The translations under genes were made by a program, and so were the position numbers. From Prostheceraeus crozeri (Eukaryota; Platyhelminthes; Polycladida; Euryleptidae): a stretch of 64,000 nucleotides of DNA. How positions within the stretch are numbered: position 1 is the first letter of the stretch; each line of letters begins with the position of its first letter. Below, piece by piece: positions 36,043 to 48,039 of the stretch. Location of the stretch: the NCBI GenBank assembly GCA_907163375.1, contig CAJQUW010006162.1, positions 186,001 through 250,000 on the forward strand. The letters run 5' to 3'. The notes below the pieces were generated by a model, which ran no database searches, was not told the DNA's origin, and was given only the letters and a program-made list of their open reading frames with translations.

Positions 36043-38111
36043 CTCACAAGTCATCGGATTGTGATAATGCGCAAAATCTCAATCTTAATTGAAGCCAAAA
36101 GTAAGAAAACAGGCTAGAAAAGCTGCAGATTGCATGTACGATTTCAAAATTGCTCACAGATAAAAAATGTGACACTTACAATTAGGCGGATGTCTTTCTG
36201 TGAGGATTGACTAGGCGCCGCAGGCACGAATTCATCACTTTCAACACATGTTTAGCCACGGCCATGAACTTTGCCCATTAACTTGGCCGGCTACAACCTG
36301 CCTCTCTCGTGAAGCAAACAGCTCCTGATGACATTCGTCTAGGAAAAACTGTTCTACAGCTGAACTCAGTACAACTTGCAAAATGAAAAGAAAACGTATT
36401 TTCAATTTTCAGGTTTGGTTAGTTTCGCGTGAGGGCTTATTCAACAGGCTTCTCTGACGGTCCACTGTAACTACTTGCCTGGTCCGCTGTGCATGTGGGA
36501 AGAAATAAACAATTCTAGACTGAGCATCGGCGTGTCAACCTCAAAGCAAAGGCACAGAGACATTTCTTTAAAACGTAAAATAGTTGTCTAGAAGAAATAG
36601 AATGCGATGCAAAGACTTCTTCCATTTTGTTTTGTTTATATAGACGAAACATGAATTCTATGTTTGACGGCGACCTGTCGATTTGATATCGACGAATCGC
36701 ATCCATAGTAGTAGGTAGAGTATTTTAAGCAAGTTCGAAGGTGTGTTGAAATTAATCTGATCAATTAAAAGGCCAAGGCTTTTTTGTTCACATTTAGGTA
36801 AACTATGAAAGCATTTATCTAATGAACACTAAAATGATTCAAATATTTATGATTGTTGTTATTATTTGTATTGCAGGAGATTAATTCAATTTGAACGCAT
36901 AAATGGAAGTGCGCCTACCGGAAGTTCCTAATGCCCATGTCCAAGGTTGTACAGCTTAGGTTGTTGTGTATCAGATAGAAATTGCCTTAAATACGGTTCT
37001 CACTGACTTCATTTGATGCAACGAACTGTGTAGTTATTAAATAGTACTATACTACTTATTATTGTTCATCTTTTCATAGATATTGAAATGAGCATTTTGA
37101 TACATGCAATGAACAGTAGTCCATCGGAATATCAAGATTTCGAATTTTGCACACACGACTTCCGAAAATTCTTCAGCACAGTGTTCCTCTCGTTACTCGG
37201 AGCCATTGAAATTGAAACTATGGAATCGGTGAAACTTTTATTGATGAAGACTGCTTTTTTGAACGATATTTCTATTCTACAAAGAACAAGCTTCAAAATG
37301 AGTATCCGCAAGTTGTATAGAAATGCTATCCATTCGACATCTTGCAACCTGGACAAGAGGCTCATTTCTTTCTTGCGAAGAAAGATGTGGACTTCAGTTT
37401 CGATTTTCAGAACTCATCGGAGCACCTTATCCTTTGACGGCCATCGGACCTGTGAGGGAAACAGCAGGCTCTTGAAATCTGATTTCATATCCCTCGCGAA
37501 AGAGTCGGCAACTTCACTCAGTTCACCATTCGATGTGCTGTTGCCAAGGCTCTCTCAAAGCAAACAATGAACAACTACGTCAGTTGGGTTCCCTTTCTTT
37601 TTATGTATTTGATTGGCTCTTCGGCTTCCGAATGGCACTAGGGATTGACACAGAATCATACAATGACACAGAAAGAGGTTGAGGATTGCAGCTGGTGTTC
37701 TAGAGACACAAGTACATGTAAGTTATAATAAGTGAGTCACTCATCCACAATGATAACCTCAATACTTGACCTGAGCACCTCCGCGACTCAACCACAGACC
37801 ATTGACGACCCATCACTTAAGAAGCTCTGGTGTAGTATAACAAACAGCATTGTATAGGTGATCGATTAGTATGATTTCATTATTCACTCGCTTTTGCTTG
37901 ATAGAAAATCCTTTCCGATAAAAGGAACGTTCACATGAAAGCTGCGATGACACTCATGAATTCATGTAATGCAGCGGAACTTGCGATCTAACGGCCCAGA
38001 TTACTCGGTCCCGGTTGATCTGCACCCGCAAGTCTGACAACAGTTGCTTCTTATGAATGACGTCCAGCGGTGTTGAAATTTGATAACGTCTCCTGCAACA
38101 AAGTATCGGGA
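36043..38111. other. no supported gene
   Basis: The largest frame, 160 codons at 37088-37570 on the plus strand, begins with an ATG and is serine-rich. It overlaps other open stretches in a second frame (FFLAKKDVDFSFDFQN) and matches no family I know. It may be a chance frame or a decayed gene. Confidence 0.35.
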
Positions 38112-38182
38112 CAGTCCGCCAAAAGTGTCCGATCTTCAGAGCGAGTGCGAAAATGAGACTTCCACAGAATGTTGCACACCTT
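38112..38182 (+). repeat. degenerate relative of the 76-bp satellite
   Basis: AGTCCGCC...GAGCGAGTGCG and AATGAGACTTCCACAGAATG..GCACACCT follow the order of the 76-bp monomer found at 56241-57297, with many substitutions. A single isolated copy. Confidence 0.5.
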
Positions 38183-38582
38183 TACGTTCATGTGCACCTT
38201 AGAGCGTGTATTAGAAGAGCAGAGTGTGAAATGTGTTTTCATATAGACTGGATACCTGAACTCCTATAATCACAAGAGCGGTTCTAAACAATGTTTCGTT
38301 TATTGATGAAGGGCATGCAGCTAACCTATTCATCTCTTCATTAGCTCACATCCACAGATACCGGCAGCTACAAATGTCTTTAACTGGTGCCTCGGTAGTC
38401 TAACCGCTTGGAAAGGACATCATTCAGAAGACATAGCTAGTATTGATAAAAGCCATGTAGAAAGTACATGAGCAAAATGAAACAATTACAACCGCAATTC
38501 ACTTTAATTGGCTGCTGCAGTTTGCATCCACAATGTCATTGCAGTAAACATGCTTAATGAGGCCCAATTCCCCGATCACTAC

Positions 38583-38797
38583 ACTCTAAACCAGCACCTC
38601 CTAAATCACACACTAAAGCAAGACACTATTCGAAACTAATCAAAAATCCTAAAGCAAAGCGTTTTAGGAGGCTAGAGCACTAAGGTTATTGTTCTCTTCA
38701 GTATGTCAACATTCTATTTCACACAACCTCCTAAAATTCTAGTGTGTCGCGCTTTAGGATGCAGGTTTCTTCGATTTTAGGAGGTTACAGATTACAG
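38583..38797 (-). repeat. MITE family C, copy 2
   Basis: An inverted copy of 17593-17809, starting ACTCTAAACCAGCACCTCC. It shares the internal CCTAAAGCAAAGCG and AACATTCTATTTCA blocks. Its far end is more diverged (CTGTAATCTGTAACCTCC). Confidence 0.8.
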
Positions 38798-40569
38798 GGT
38801 ATGCTTCGAAAGACTTTGATTGAAAAATTTAAAGTGTTCCACTGACTAGATTTTCAGATATACTAGATATACTGACAAGTGGATTTTCTGCTTTAGATAG
38901 ACACATTCTTGAAACTACATGTAATGCAATTTGTGGCGGGTTACACTGTAGCTCGTTGAAGATTACACAGAAATACTATGCATCATTCTCGACTTGGCTT
39001 ACGCTTCTACTGTTACTGCTAAATATCACACACAAGATTCATATAATAGATGAAGCCATTGAAGCAAAGATTTTGGGCATCGACCGCAAAAGTTAATGCA
39101 TCTCGTTAATTCCTGAAATTCACTTGTATTTGAAAAAATATCCTCCATGACTCTAATTGACAGACTTTGTGCACATGAATGTACTTACTATATGCAATGT
39201 CTCGAGTATTTGAAACATGCGCGTACAAATTTGAGATTAAAAATGTGCTCGCTTCAAGCCTGCCTTCAGTTACATGCAAATGTACTTTTCCTGATGAAAT
39301 GTATTCATTTCTGATCATCTTAGACAATATGCTTCTTCATATTCTACACATGTGTATCAAACAAGTCCGACGTCCCAGACAACCAGTAAATTTAATTTCG
39401 ATATTTGTCGTTGCAGCAATTATTTTTTAACAATCTTTTATTCTCAATGTCTCGACAATGTCTGACGTCAAATCCAAGCCAGTAAAAGTTCAAAGACATC
39501 AATTGATTGATAATCTCTGCTTTTACAACGAATGATGAGATGATTTTAGAATCAGGCCTACTAGCAATGACACTTCTTCGTACTAATCCATAATTGTTGT
39601 TTATTTGCACAGATTAACTGAGTACTTGTTCCAATGGAAGCACATTGTTGGACATTGGCAGAAAGTTGCAGAAATACTGATGCAGAGGTGCAAATTCCAG
39701 AAATTTATTCCTTTTGAAGAAGTGATTCAGTCGGAAATATCCGAATTCACGGAGTTTGTTTGAATCAGTAGAAATGGTATGCTGAAAGCATTCGTGATTG
39801 TCTTCAGCGTGATCAGATGCATGCTCATCAATAGAAGGAAAAATGCAGTGTGATGAAGGCATGCCGTCACACGCTTTTGAGGCAAATTCCATGAGAATGT
39901 CCAAAATTCGGTAAAATTTCGATACTTTCATAATTACAGACTATTCTTATGAGATGTCCTTAATCCGTAGAGGCTAGTCTCGTGCGATGATGAATGAGAT
40001 TGGGAGTAATGTGTCTGTGCCTGCCTGTAATTGTCCAGAAATGTCGAATCGATGTCATAGACATCCACTCTGCTTCAAAAACGATTCTGTCTGCAGAAAT
40101 GCGAGTTACTAACAGCTGACTGTAGTTTTCGTAAATGACTTTTGTGCTTTGTAGTAACATGATGGGAAAGATCCGATGAAATGGCAGACATTTGTCTGTC
40201 TGTTTCAATCAGAGAAAATTAATAGTTGACATAGGAGCCATTTCTTCCTCAAAAAGGATTGAAAGTAAATAATTCATCCGAGTTTTCGCTTCCTGTTATG
40301 ATGACATCTTTGAAAGAAGATGATGACATGTAGCGAGTATCTAGTTAGAAACACTAAATCGTTGCACAAACCTGAACTGCATAGCGTTGCTAAACTCGGA
40401 GTTGAATAACTTTGATGCGCACTACCACTGAGGATTACATTCAAGGATTCATTTGAAGATGGTGTCTACTTAAAAACTGAAATTTAATCCTTGGATGAAG
40501 CATCTTTCTGTCTCTTGGATGATCGAATTGCCGAGTGCGAAGCGAGGTGTAAAGATCATATTATTAGAA
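38798..40569. other. no supported gene
   Basis: Frames of 72-105 codons on both strands show no domain. No repeat match seen. Confidence 0.4.
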
Positions 40570-41022
40570 TCTTATATATAAAATGCAAAACACCGACAAA
40601 CTTCTCCTAAACCATGAAACTTTACGCCAATATGATACTACCATTTAATAGAACAAAAAATTTGTAGTTAAAACCGCCCGGTCTCATTTCCCTAAGTATC
40701 ATAATTACAGAGAAAAGTAGACTTTTGTGTAAATTTTTACCGAAAAAATATTAATTACACAAGTAACTACATTAAATTTACAAATGAACTCCTCATTTGC
40801 TTTAAAAAATTGCCTCGCTAGACATGCGTCTCATTGATTCTAATGTTCCACGACGGATTCAGCAACAGCCAATGAGAACGCGATCTACATGGTAAGACAG
40901 CCAATCAGTGTAGGCGAATGAGTTGGCTGGTATGCAACAATGTGCATACATACAATGTGCACTGTCTTAATTTAACATACTTATGCATATAAATCCTGGA
41001 CGAAGTCCGGGGGCCTTACTAG
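40570..41022 (+). mobile_element. non-autonomous Helitron
   Basis: It begins TCTTATATATAAAA right after an A and ends CTAG right before a T, as Helitrons do when inserted at AT. A hairpin CCTGGAC-GAA-GTCCGGG (40995-41011) stands 11 bases before the CTAG terminus, the usual rolling-circle termination signal. 453 bp, no Rep/helicase gene and no target duplication. Confidence 0.8.
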
Positions 41023-41131
41023 TATTATATAAATATCATTCAAATATGATAGAAAACCGGATCTCTTAAGAAGAATTGCGTCTCGAAATTCAAATTAGGC
41101 TCATCATTATCGTCCCTCTATTTCACATATA

Positions 41132-42543
41132 CCGCGTGATCATAAAGTCACGAAGTGAAGAAAATGCTTTGTTTTGAGTTTAAATTGAATCGAATATCAT
41201 TTGTCGTGATTATATACAATAGATGTGAACATAGATATCAGCATTTGAAGGACGGGTTGTCTCGTGACTACTTGATTGTGTCATGTGATCAACTTTTTAC
41301 ATAGATATGAACATTTGAAATTTCAGGCTTAGCATATCTACATACGAATGCGTCAGACACATCATTCTTCGCTTTACTTCATTTCACCTCGTCACTCACT
41401 ATGGCTTACAACGTTGCTGAACGAGTGTGCTTGATTGAAAATCATTTTCGTTCTGGAAGCTATTCTATAGCAAAGAGTGCTCTCTTTCAACTCAATCCAT
41501 CCGCTCCTGTTCTGCACGATTCAACAATTAAGAGATTGGTCGATAAATTTCGAGAAACGGGATCCGTGCATGACCGAAGACGCAGTGGAAGACCGTCCTT
41601 CGATGATGAAGACGTCGCAGCTGTTCAAAGTGCACTTATAAACAGTCCTCAAAAATCGCTCAGAAAAGTTTCCCAACAAATCGACATGTCCTACTCCAGT
41701 GTTCAGAAGATTTGTCGAAACGTTTTGCGTCTGTTTCCCTATAAGACCTGTGTGATGCACACACTGATGCAGAATGACTACGAGCAGCGATCGATATTTT
41801 GTGATTGGCTTATTGCCGTGACCAATGATGATCCTCAGTTTTTGAAAACATGCTTTTGGAGTGATGAAGCTTGGTTTCATCTCTCTGGATACATGAACTC
41901 ACAAAATACGCGATGTTGGTTGCCGGAGAATCCACATCAGTATGTCGAAACCTCACTTCATCCTCAGAAAATCGGTGTCTGGGCTGCAATGTCTGGAGAA
42001 CGGATTCATTTCTCTTTCTTTGAAGGTCCAGTGGACAGTGACAAGCATTGTTCATTCATCGATCAGTTCGCCGTGACCTTAGCTGAAAACGAAAGACATA
42101 TTGCATGGTTCCAGCAAGACAATGCAACGGCCCATACTTCTCGAAGAACTACGCAACATCTTACTCAGATATTCGGAAAGCGACTGATCGACAAGCAACT
42201 CTTTCCAGCGCGATCACCGGATCTCACACCAATGGATTTTTTCTTGTGGGGCTACGTAAAGGATAAGGTGTTTACCAACAACCCCAAAAGTTTGAATGAT
42301 TTGCAAAGTGCCATTACGTCCTGTATTATGAGTGTTAACTCAGACATGCTAATGAATGTGTCATCCAATATCGTAAAGCGTGCCCATTACTGTAAATCTC
42401 AGAAAGGAGGGCATTTTCAACATCTTCTTTAACTTGTAATGTGTTCTTCTAAACCCCTCTAACTGAAAATTGAATATAAATGGGACCTTGTTTATCTAGA
42501 AAATTGTAGTTTTATCCACTTGCGTCATTTTATGATCACCCTG
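41132..42543 (+). mobile_element. mariner-like (DD38D) transposon, intact
   Basis: TA flanks both sides (41130-41131 and 42544-42545). The ends are CCGCGTGATCATAAAGTCACG and, on the other strand, CAGGGTGATCATAAAATGACG, an inverted repeat of about 26 bp with a few differences. It is 1412 bp long and holds one full transposase gene. It starts 108 bp after the Helitron. Confidence 0.92.
41401..42432 (+). CDS. mariner-superfamily transposase (DD38D)
   Basis: A 343-residue open frame. Residues 1-75 form a helix-turn-helix of the kind annotated DUF4817 (ETGSVHDRRRSGRPS), followed by a second helix-turn-helix to about 110. The DDE/D nuclease has D155 in FWSDEAWFHLSG, D240 in WFQQDNATAHTS and D279 in RSPDLTPMDFFLWG. 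I count 38 residues between the last two, so the third acid is Asp and the spacing differs from classical mariner (DD34D). The protein cuts and reinserts its element at TA. No stop or frameshift is seen, and the ATG follows shortly after a CACTCACT context. This family is common in arthropods. Confidence 0.92.
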   Translation: MAYNVAERVCLIENHFRSGSYSIAKSALFQLNPSAPVLHDSTIKRLVDKFRETGSVHDRRRSGRPSFDDEDVAAVQSALINSPQKSLRKVSQQIDMSYSSVQKICRNVLRLFPYKTCVMHTLMQNDYEQRSIFCDWLIAVTNDDPQFLKTCFWSDEAWFHLSGYMNSQNTRCWLPENPHQYVETSLHPQKIGVWAAMSGERIHFSFFEGPVDSDKHCSFIDQFAVTLAENERHIAWFQQDNATAHTSRRTTQHLTQIFGKRLIDKQLFPARSPDLTPMDFFLWGYVKDKVFTNNPKSLNDLQSAITSCIMSVNSDMLMNVSSNIVKRAHYCKSQKGGHFQHLL

Positions 42544-42545
42544 TA

Positions 42546-44699
42546 TTATAAGGTTTGCGGCCCTTTTATTGATTTAACGTATTCTTGCATGTTTTGATGC
42601 AGTTCATGATCGCATTAGGCATTGAGTCAGCGTTGTAAAAGTGCTCATTTCTTAATTTTCATCGGCATGTGATAAAAAGATGTTCTGCTTTCAGCCAATT
42701 TGTGTTTTTTAATTAGTAAGGCAAGTATCTAAGGTGTTGGCAGCAATGCAAAATAGCAGTCAATGAAATACTTCCCCCATTGCAAATCAATCAACCAATC
42801 AATTGATTGAGACCAAGTAATTGCAATTGATTGTTTTGCAATTAATATTTGACAACCCCTGATTGAGATGCGTTATTGTGGCATGTTGAATTAGCTTTCA
42901 TTTATTTATGAAAAGCTGTCTTCGATCATCGTTGACAACTTCCTAACAAAAAGCACACTTCTCGATGAGCTTACTATCCTCTTCATTTGCAATTATGCGC
43001 AGAATTGTAATGAAAATTGTTTGAAAGGCAGTTTTTACCACCCTTGCTGTTTTGAGGGTTTCGATATGATTTGTCGGAATTGACAGTTGAAGAAGGAAAT
43101 TGTCTGAAAACGTTAGGAATACATCGCTGTTATTCCCCTCGGCTGTATCAGCCGCTGTCAAACCAGTTTAAGTTATTGAATTGCTTGATTCAGATAATCT
43201 GATTGTGTGTTTCATTGTGTTAACTATTTTTCTTTTACCGCTGACGAAATAAATTGCAAATGGAAGACATTTAAAGTTCAACCTGAATTGATGAGGACAC
43301 TGCAACCGTCGGAGTCAATTCATCTCAAATGAGCTTGTTTATCTTCTGTCATCATTTGACATTTTTCTTTTTCAGCGGAAATTCATGTTGCTCTCATGTT
43401 CAGTCACAATTGATTCAGAATACAAGCGCTCTGAAGTACCATGATTATTAGAAGGGGACGGCGATTTTGAAAATTTGTATTTCCAGTTCCCTTTCATTGT
43501 AGGAGAATCATTTAAAATCATTCAATTAATTATTCATATTGTTAAATGCATATGTAGTGTACATGATGAAAAGATAACTGCAATATATCGGCAGTTGCTG
43601 CTAGCGGCAGTAAAATCTTTATTTTTCATTTTTTCGAAGAAAAATTGAGACTAATTTTGCCGCTGTAAAAACTTCTCGTTGTAATATTATAGTATAGATG
43701 TAGAATTGTATGATGGTGATGTCAAGCAGAAGACAAAAGCTATGAAAGTCTAAATTTTCCTGTGATTATCGATTCTGCTCCTCATCTCTGTCATCATCGG
43801 TCCAGAATAAATAAACGAGATGTCAAAAGAAAGCTCACATCTGAGTGCAAATCAGAAATGTGCCGGTATCATGGTTTTGAGCAACTTTTGCACCAAATCA
43901 TAAGTTTAACGTCACTTTTTAATCAATCCATACCAGTGTTGCATTTTTGTTTCGGTGCTTTCCGAAAAGTCGCTGAATATTTGAAAGTCCCACACAGGAA
44001 GGCCATGTTTCACCTATTTTTGAAAAGAAAGCTTTTTCAAACATCCGCATTTGCTGCCTTTCTGCAAATGACTTGTGTTGCACAGTGACTGTCATGGATT
44101 TCAATATCTGTGAATCATTGATGATGTCATGGACTTCAAATACAGTCTTGAAAATCTGAATGTTATGAAAAACACTACGATGACGAGTTAGGTGAAGAAT
44201 AAGAATTCCATCAATAAAATGTTCATTCTCTATGGGTCGGTTGCACGAGTATGGCTTAATTATAGATACCGTAGTTAATGTAATCCTGGGTTAGTTAATT
44301 CGGGAGTTGATCTACTCTTTTGATACTCTTTTGGATTGAGTTTTGTTGTTGATGTCTTAGATCAGTTAATCCGCCGATGTATTTGAAGACTTATTTGCTG
44401 ACAGATAATCAATTTCTTGCAAGAATCCTAAATATTCGCATTCGAAGCTCCAGCAATTAATGGATAGACAGTAAAATTACGGGCTCACTTGCCCTCATCT
44501 GTTCTCTCCGTGAATAAAACATCAAAGTGTCGACAAACACGTCTAGATATTGTACTTATCAATTATAATAATGATAAGAAGCGTTTATTGAATGAAAATG
44601 ATAATCAAAAGTTATAAGAAAAAAGTGGTCAGGTAGACGAAAACTGAACAAATACCGTTGTGATAAGGCATTCGAAAGTAAAGGCTTTCTTCTCTTAAA
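42546..44699. other. no supported gene
   Basis: The part 42770-42861, read on the minus strand, starts CAGGGGTTGTCAAATATT and continues with AATTGATTG palindromes, which might be one end of a hAT element, but no matching second end or 8-bp duplication was found. The 108-codon frame at 43762-44088 is unrecognised. Confidence 0.35.
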
Positions 44700-45053
44700 T
44701 CATCGTTGATGAGGCCGGTTACAAAAGGAAAAAAAATTCTTTCCCTTCAAAGTTCTTCGGTATTGAACACAAAACTGAGATCGATGTCGCATCGGAATAC
44801 TGGGATGCAAAATGTGGGTTCTGTCCATTTGAATTTGATGGAATAGCTTCTTGCTGTGACGTCGTTGGCGGCATTCTGTTTCAAACTTAGCACAATTACA
44901 TTTCTTTATGTCGAGACTCTTGTAGTGCAAGTTGAAAGTTATTTTATGGGCTCTATTATCAATTTTTTGAAGCCTTCTAGATTGAAGATTGCTTATACCA
45001 ACCATGACCGGACTCGCATACTCAGTGATGTAATTCTCATATCTCAATGTCAT
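44700..45053 (-). pseudogene. LINE reverse transcriptase C-terminal fragment
   Basis: A 117-codon frame reads ITEYASPVMVGISNLQSRRL, then QKIDNRAHKI, with later LHPSIPMRHR and ...GKNFFSFCNR. This is the end of pol in many LINEs (EY.SPVW......LE..Q.RA.KII ... R....F). It ends with a stop, and CAATAAA lies about 130 bases further on. The catalytic RT is absent, so this is a 5'-truncated copy. Confidence 0.7.
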
Positions 45054-45084
45054 TCAGAGGACCGCGTATAGCAATTGAGACATT

Positions 45085-45189
45085 CTCATACGATGATGAA
45101 AGTCATCCCAGTAGCCATTTATAATAGAATATAATGCTTACTAATTTAAATTATTAGTTAAAGTAGTCCTAAGGAGGACTGATGGCGTT
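45085..45189 (+). repeat. 105-bp dispersed repeat, copy 1
   Basis: Starts CTCATACGATGATGAAAGTC and ends GGACTGATGGCGTT. It matches 48040-48144 at about 93 percent, in the same orientation and with equal length. It includes a TACTAATTTAAATTATTAGT palindrome. Confidence 0.85.
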
Positions 45190-45490
45190 CTCCATAATCA
45201 TAAAATATGAGTGATTGAAAGATAAATATTTAGACAGAATTTTTAATATTCGAAATTTTCAACATAAAAATTGAAACTGTTTCAAATCTTCGCAATCCTC
45301 ACCCAATACGACAGTGAGACAGAATCAGACATGATCTATTTGATTTGATTTCCGCCTAACAATCGCCGGTTTTGGACAACTTGATGTCTTCATCGATTCA
45401 AACATCACTTGTGGTCGAAGTTTGAGTCAATAAAGTTTCCTCCGAAATAAGCTGTGTAACTTATACTCGAGCTCATCTCTCCACATTTCA

Positions 45491-45590
45491 ACTAAAAGTA
45501 AATTCAGTGAGACAGTTTGCGGATTATCATTCCTTCAGCTGCGTAAATAGAGATCTTCTCTTTGAAATCCTTCTTAGAAATGACGGGGAG
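45491..45590 (+). repeat. diverged 100-bp repeat, copy 1
   Basis: AGTAAATTCAGTGAGACAG...TTATCATTCCTTCAGCTGCG matches 55446-55545 (AGTAAATTCAATGAGACAA...TATCACTCTTTCAGCTGCG) with gaps. Class unknown. Confidence 0.5.
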
Positions 45591-45686
45591 ATGGTATAAA
45601 CTACAATGATCCCACCTAAATGTTCAATTCTGATCTGACTTTGACATTTGATATTACGAAAATGATTGATACATTCTGTGTTGGTG

Positions 45687-46129
45687 CATTGGATGTCATG
45701 TCACGCTCAATTACGCGTAATTCATGCGAAAAACGACGTGTAATTACACGTGACCCTGAACATCTGTGGTTATGCGTCACATTGCTGCTACATACATGCA
45801 CATGTCGGCAGTCCTGTTATACAGACATTGCGTCTCATGTGTCTGCATCTATCAGAGGCGAAACAATGTGATATGACCTCAATTTCATGCTCAGGGAAGA
45901 CAGAACATGCGTAGCGGTTCATCCGTGATTCACGCGGCAACGCAGACAACCGAACATGACACGCAAACCATAAACGCTCGCCCGCGCGTATTCATAAACA
46001 TTCCCCATGTTTTAACAGCATCAGATCAAGTGATTGCTGCCTCATAGTGCAGCGCGTAGAAGTAGAAACTGCCCTTAACCACGGATGTTTGGGGTGATCC
46101 GTAATTACACGTGACAATGTCACCTAGTG
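45687..46129 (-). repeat. MITE family A, copy 3 (complete)
   Basis: 443 bp, in the opposite orientation to copy 2. The right end reads CACTAGGTGACATTGTCACG on the minus strand; the left end has drifted to CATTGGATGTCATGTCACGC. Both share ACATC.GTGGTTA and CATGTTTT.ACAGCATCAGA with copy 2. TG flanks both sides, again compatible with a 2-bp duplication. Confidence 0.85.
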
Positions 46130-46790
46130 TGATCTTGCATTTTACGTGTAATTTGTGGCACATCGGAGGATCGTGATGCAGTTGAAGTGGAAAGCGCATT
46201 CATTGAACTTTTGATCTTTCTCAATTCATATTATCCTCATGCAAAACTATCACAAACAAGTGTCCTGTTGGTAGATAATTGTGTAGATAGCACATTTGAA
46301 TATCGTGTTGGATAATGCTGATTGAATAGAACAGATAATATTGAAAAGTTACGGTCCTGATGGAAATGTATAATGTCAGTAAAAGCTTGAGTAATATTTC
46401 TTCAACTTTAATTTTGTGTTTTAATATGCGACGAATTCCTCATTGAAATGTTTACTTCATGCTTACCGGTATTTTGATTACGAAATAAACTTTATCATCA
46501 AATATCTAAAGTTTCCAATCCTTCTGTACCACATGGCTTCTCTAATTAATTTTTTTCGATTCCCTTTCTTACCATGTTTGTATTGATCAAAGGATCGTCT
46601 TCTACTGCATGGTTGGTTACTTCGGAATAATCTTTAATTCCACTATCTTTATGTTCTGTTTTTCCTTCTACGGTAGTCATTTTTCTCACCTGTTTCCAGC
46701 AATTTAATTCGCATGTAGGTTTAGTAAATTCAATAATCATTTTCCGACAATTTGAGTTCCTTGGGCATCTGTACGTCGTCTTTTTTTAGA
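46130..46790. other. no supported gene
   Basis: No gene recognised. A 64-codon minus frame at 46546-46740 has no domain and might be a tail of the neighbouring element. Confidence 0.35.
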
Positions 46791-46877
46791 CAGATATTTT
46801 AGTTTTATTGGGTAAAATATATTAAATAATAATAACTAAACAAGTCTTTCAACGCACAAAATTATTATATAAAAATC

Positions 46878-46902
46878 GATTTCGCCGGTCCGGCCTGGTC
46901 AC
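46878..46902 (-). ncRNA. hammerhead-like motif, degenerate
   Basis: On the minus strand: GTGACCA, a GCCGGACCGGC hairpin, then GAAATCG. The second core box and stem II are intact, but the first box departs from CUGANGA at the first base and at G8, so cleavage is unlikely. Confidence 0.35.
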
Positions 46903-47039
46903 TTAGTACATAAGCAAATCTTACTGATATAATAGAGATCAAATTCTAAATCATTTGAAATCACAGAATTTTAACATCACAAAAATCAAAGAGATAGAAA
47001 TAATAGAAATGAAGTCCTAGCACAGTATAGTGGTGAAAA

Positions 47040-47816
47040 TCAATTTCTACAGATAGTCACTGTCGGTACATTGGCCTGATTCCATTCGCTTTTGTTGTTC
47101 ATTAATATTTTTGAGGCTTGTATGCTGTTTTTGATGTTAACGGCTTCCGATATTTGTCGTTCCATGGCGTTGTTGTGATGTATGCTCCTTACATTTATCT
47201 TAAATTTCTGTTCTTGTTGCTCATTTACCTCTTTACAATGTTTCCAAAGTACTGATCCTTCTTTCCTTTCCTTGTATTGTTTCCAATGTTCATTTCCTCT
47301 CAGCTTTGCAGTTCTTGTCGTCTCTCCAATGTAAACTCCCTCACAGCTTTCGCATATTATTTCATACGTGATTCCTTGTTCTTTACACTTCCCTTTACCA
47401 TCACTGTCGCATACGAAGCATTCATTTTCGCTACATTTTGTTGATTTGAATGGATCTGATTTTTGTAATTTTCTTTTCAATGTTTCTCCTGATTTCTCAA
47501 TCACCTTTATTTTCACTCCACTCCTCTTTATTACTTTCTGACATTCTTTCTCTAATGTTGAGTTAGGAGGCGTCGCCTGAATGAATAGGACACTATCATA
47601 CTCATTTCTTTTATACCACTTTGTCTTTTTCTTTTGTTTTTCTCTATTTCTTTCCAATCGTTTCCATGCTCTTGGTCGGCATAGTGGTCTGGTTCCGTTT
47701 CTGTCATCTTCGAGCAATTTATTGTATGCATTCAATGCCGATTTCGTTTGTGGCATTGAATCAGATATTTCAGATATTCCTTGCACAAAACATTCTTGCA
47801 GTATCAATCTCTTCAT
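47040..47816 (-). CDS. GIY-YIG endonuclease protein of a Penelope-like element
   Basis: A 258-codon frame with ATG start. Residues 40-75 are very basic (RPRAWKRLERNREKQKKKTK). C128, C133, C136 and C144 form the cysteine cluster that precedes the nuclease in these elements. Residues 151-177 (YEIICESCEGVYIGETTRTA...EH) are the GIY-YIG core with its arginine, and the glutamate needed for catalysis is probably E219 or E224 in AMERQISEAV. In the intact element the domain nicks target DNA for insertion. The RT half is absent upstream, so this is the 3' half of the polyprotein. The open frame is surprisingly well kept for a truncated copy. Confidence 0.8.
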   Translation of the reverse strand: MKRLILQECFVQGISEISDSMPQTKSALNAYNKLLEDDRNGTRPLCRPRAWKRLERNREKQKKKTKWYKRNEYDSVLFIQATPPNSTLEKECQKVIKRSGVKIKVIEKSGETLKRKLQKSDPFKSTKCSENECFVCDSDGKGKCKEQGITYEIICESCEGVYIGETTRTAKLRGNEHWKQYKERKEGSVLWKHCKEVNEQQEQKFKINVRSIHHNNAMERQISEAVNIKNSIQASKILMNNKSEWNQANVPTVTICRN

Positions 47817-48039
47817 GTACTCACAAGTAACGTCTCAGAACCATCAATCAGTTTGCGATGGCAAATATCAATCATTGAGGAGATTAAAGGCTAAAATTCA
47901 GTAAAATTTCAAAAGTTGTCACAATTATTGATTTAAATTTTTTATTGCTTATTTCAGTGGGAAGATGAGTGAATTTTAGCAAATGAATTTCACTGCTAAA
48001 GTGTTCATTTGCGACAAATGCTGTCCTGAGAAATTCACT

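Larger units (their letters stand above)
46795..47816 (-). mobile_element. Penelope-like element, 3' part
   Basis: In minus-strand order: the GIY-YIG frame (47816-47040), a hammerhead-like motif (46902-46878) and a CCAATAAA signal near 46815, the same order as at the 16-kb element. The reverse transcriptase is missing, so the copy is 5'-truncated. Confidence 0.7.

Noticed and set aside
37088-37570. 160-codon plus-strand frame
   Set aside because: ATG start but no recognisable domain and competing open stretches in another frame; not enough to call a gene.
38386-38425. tRNA-like A box (TCGGTAGTCTAACCGCTTGG)
   Set aside because: No B box or acceptor-stem complement within the following 80 bases.
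42770-42861. Possible hAT end CAGGGGTTGTCAAATATT (minus strand)
   Set aside because: No matching second terminus and no 8-bp duplication.
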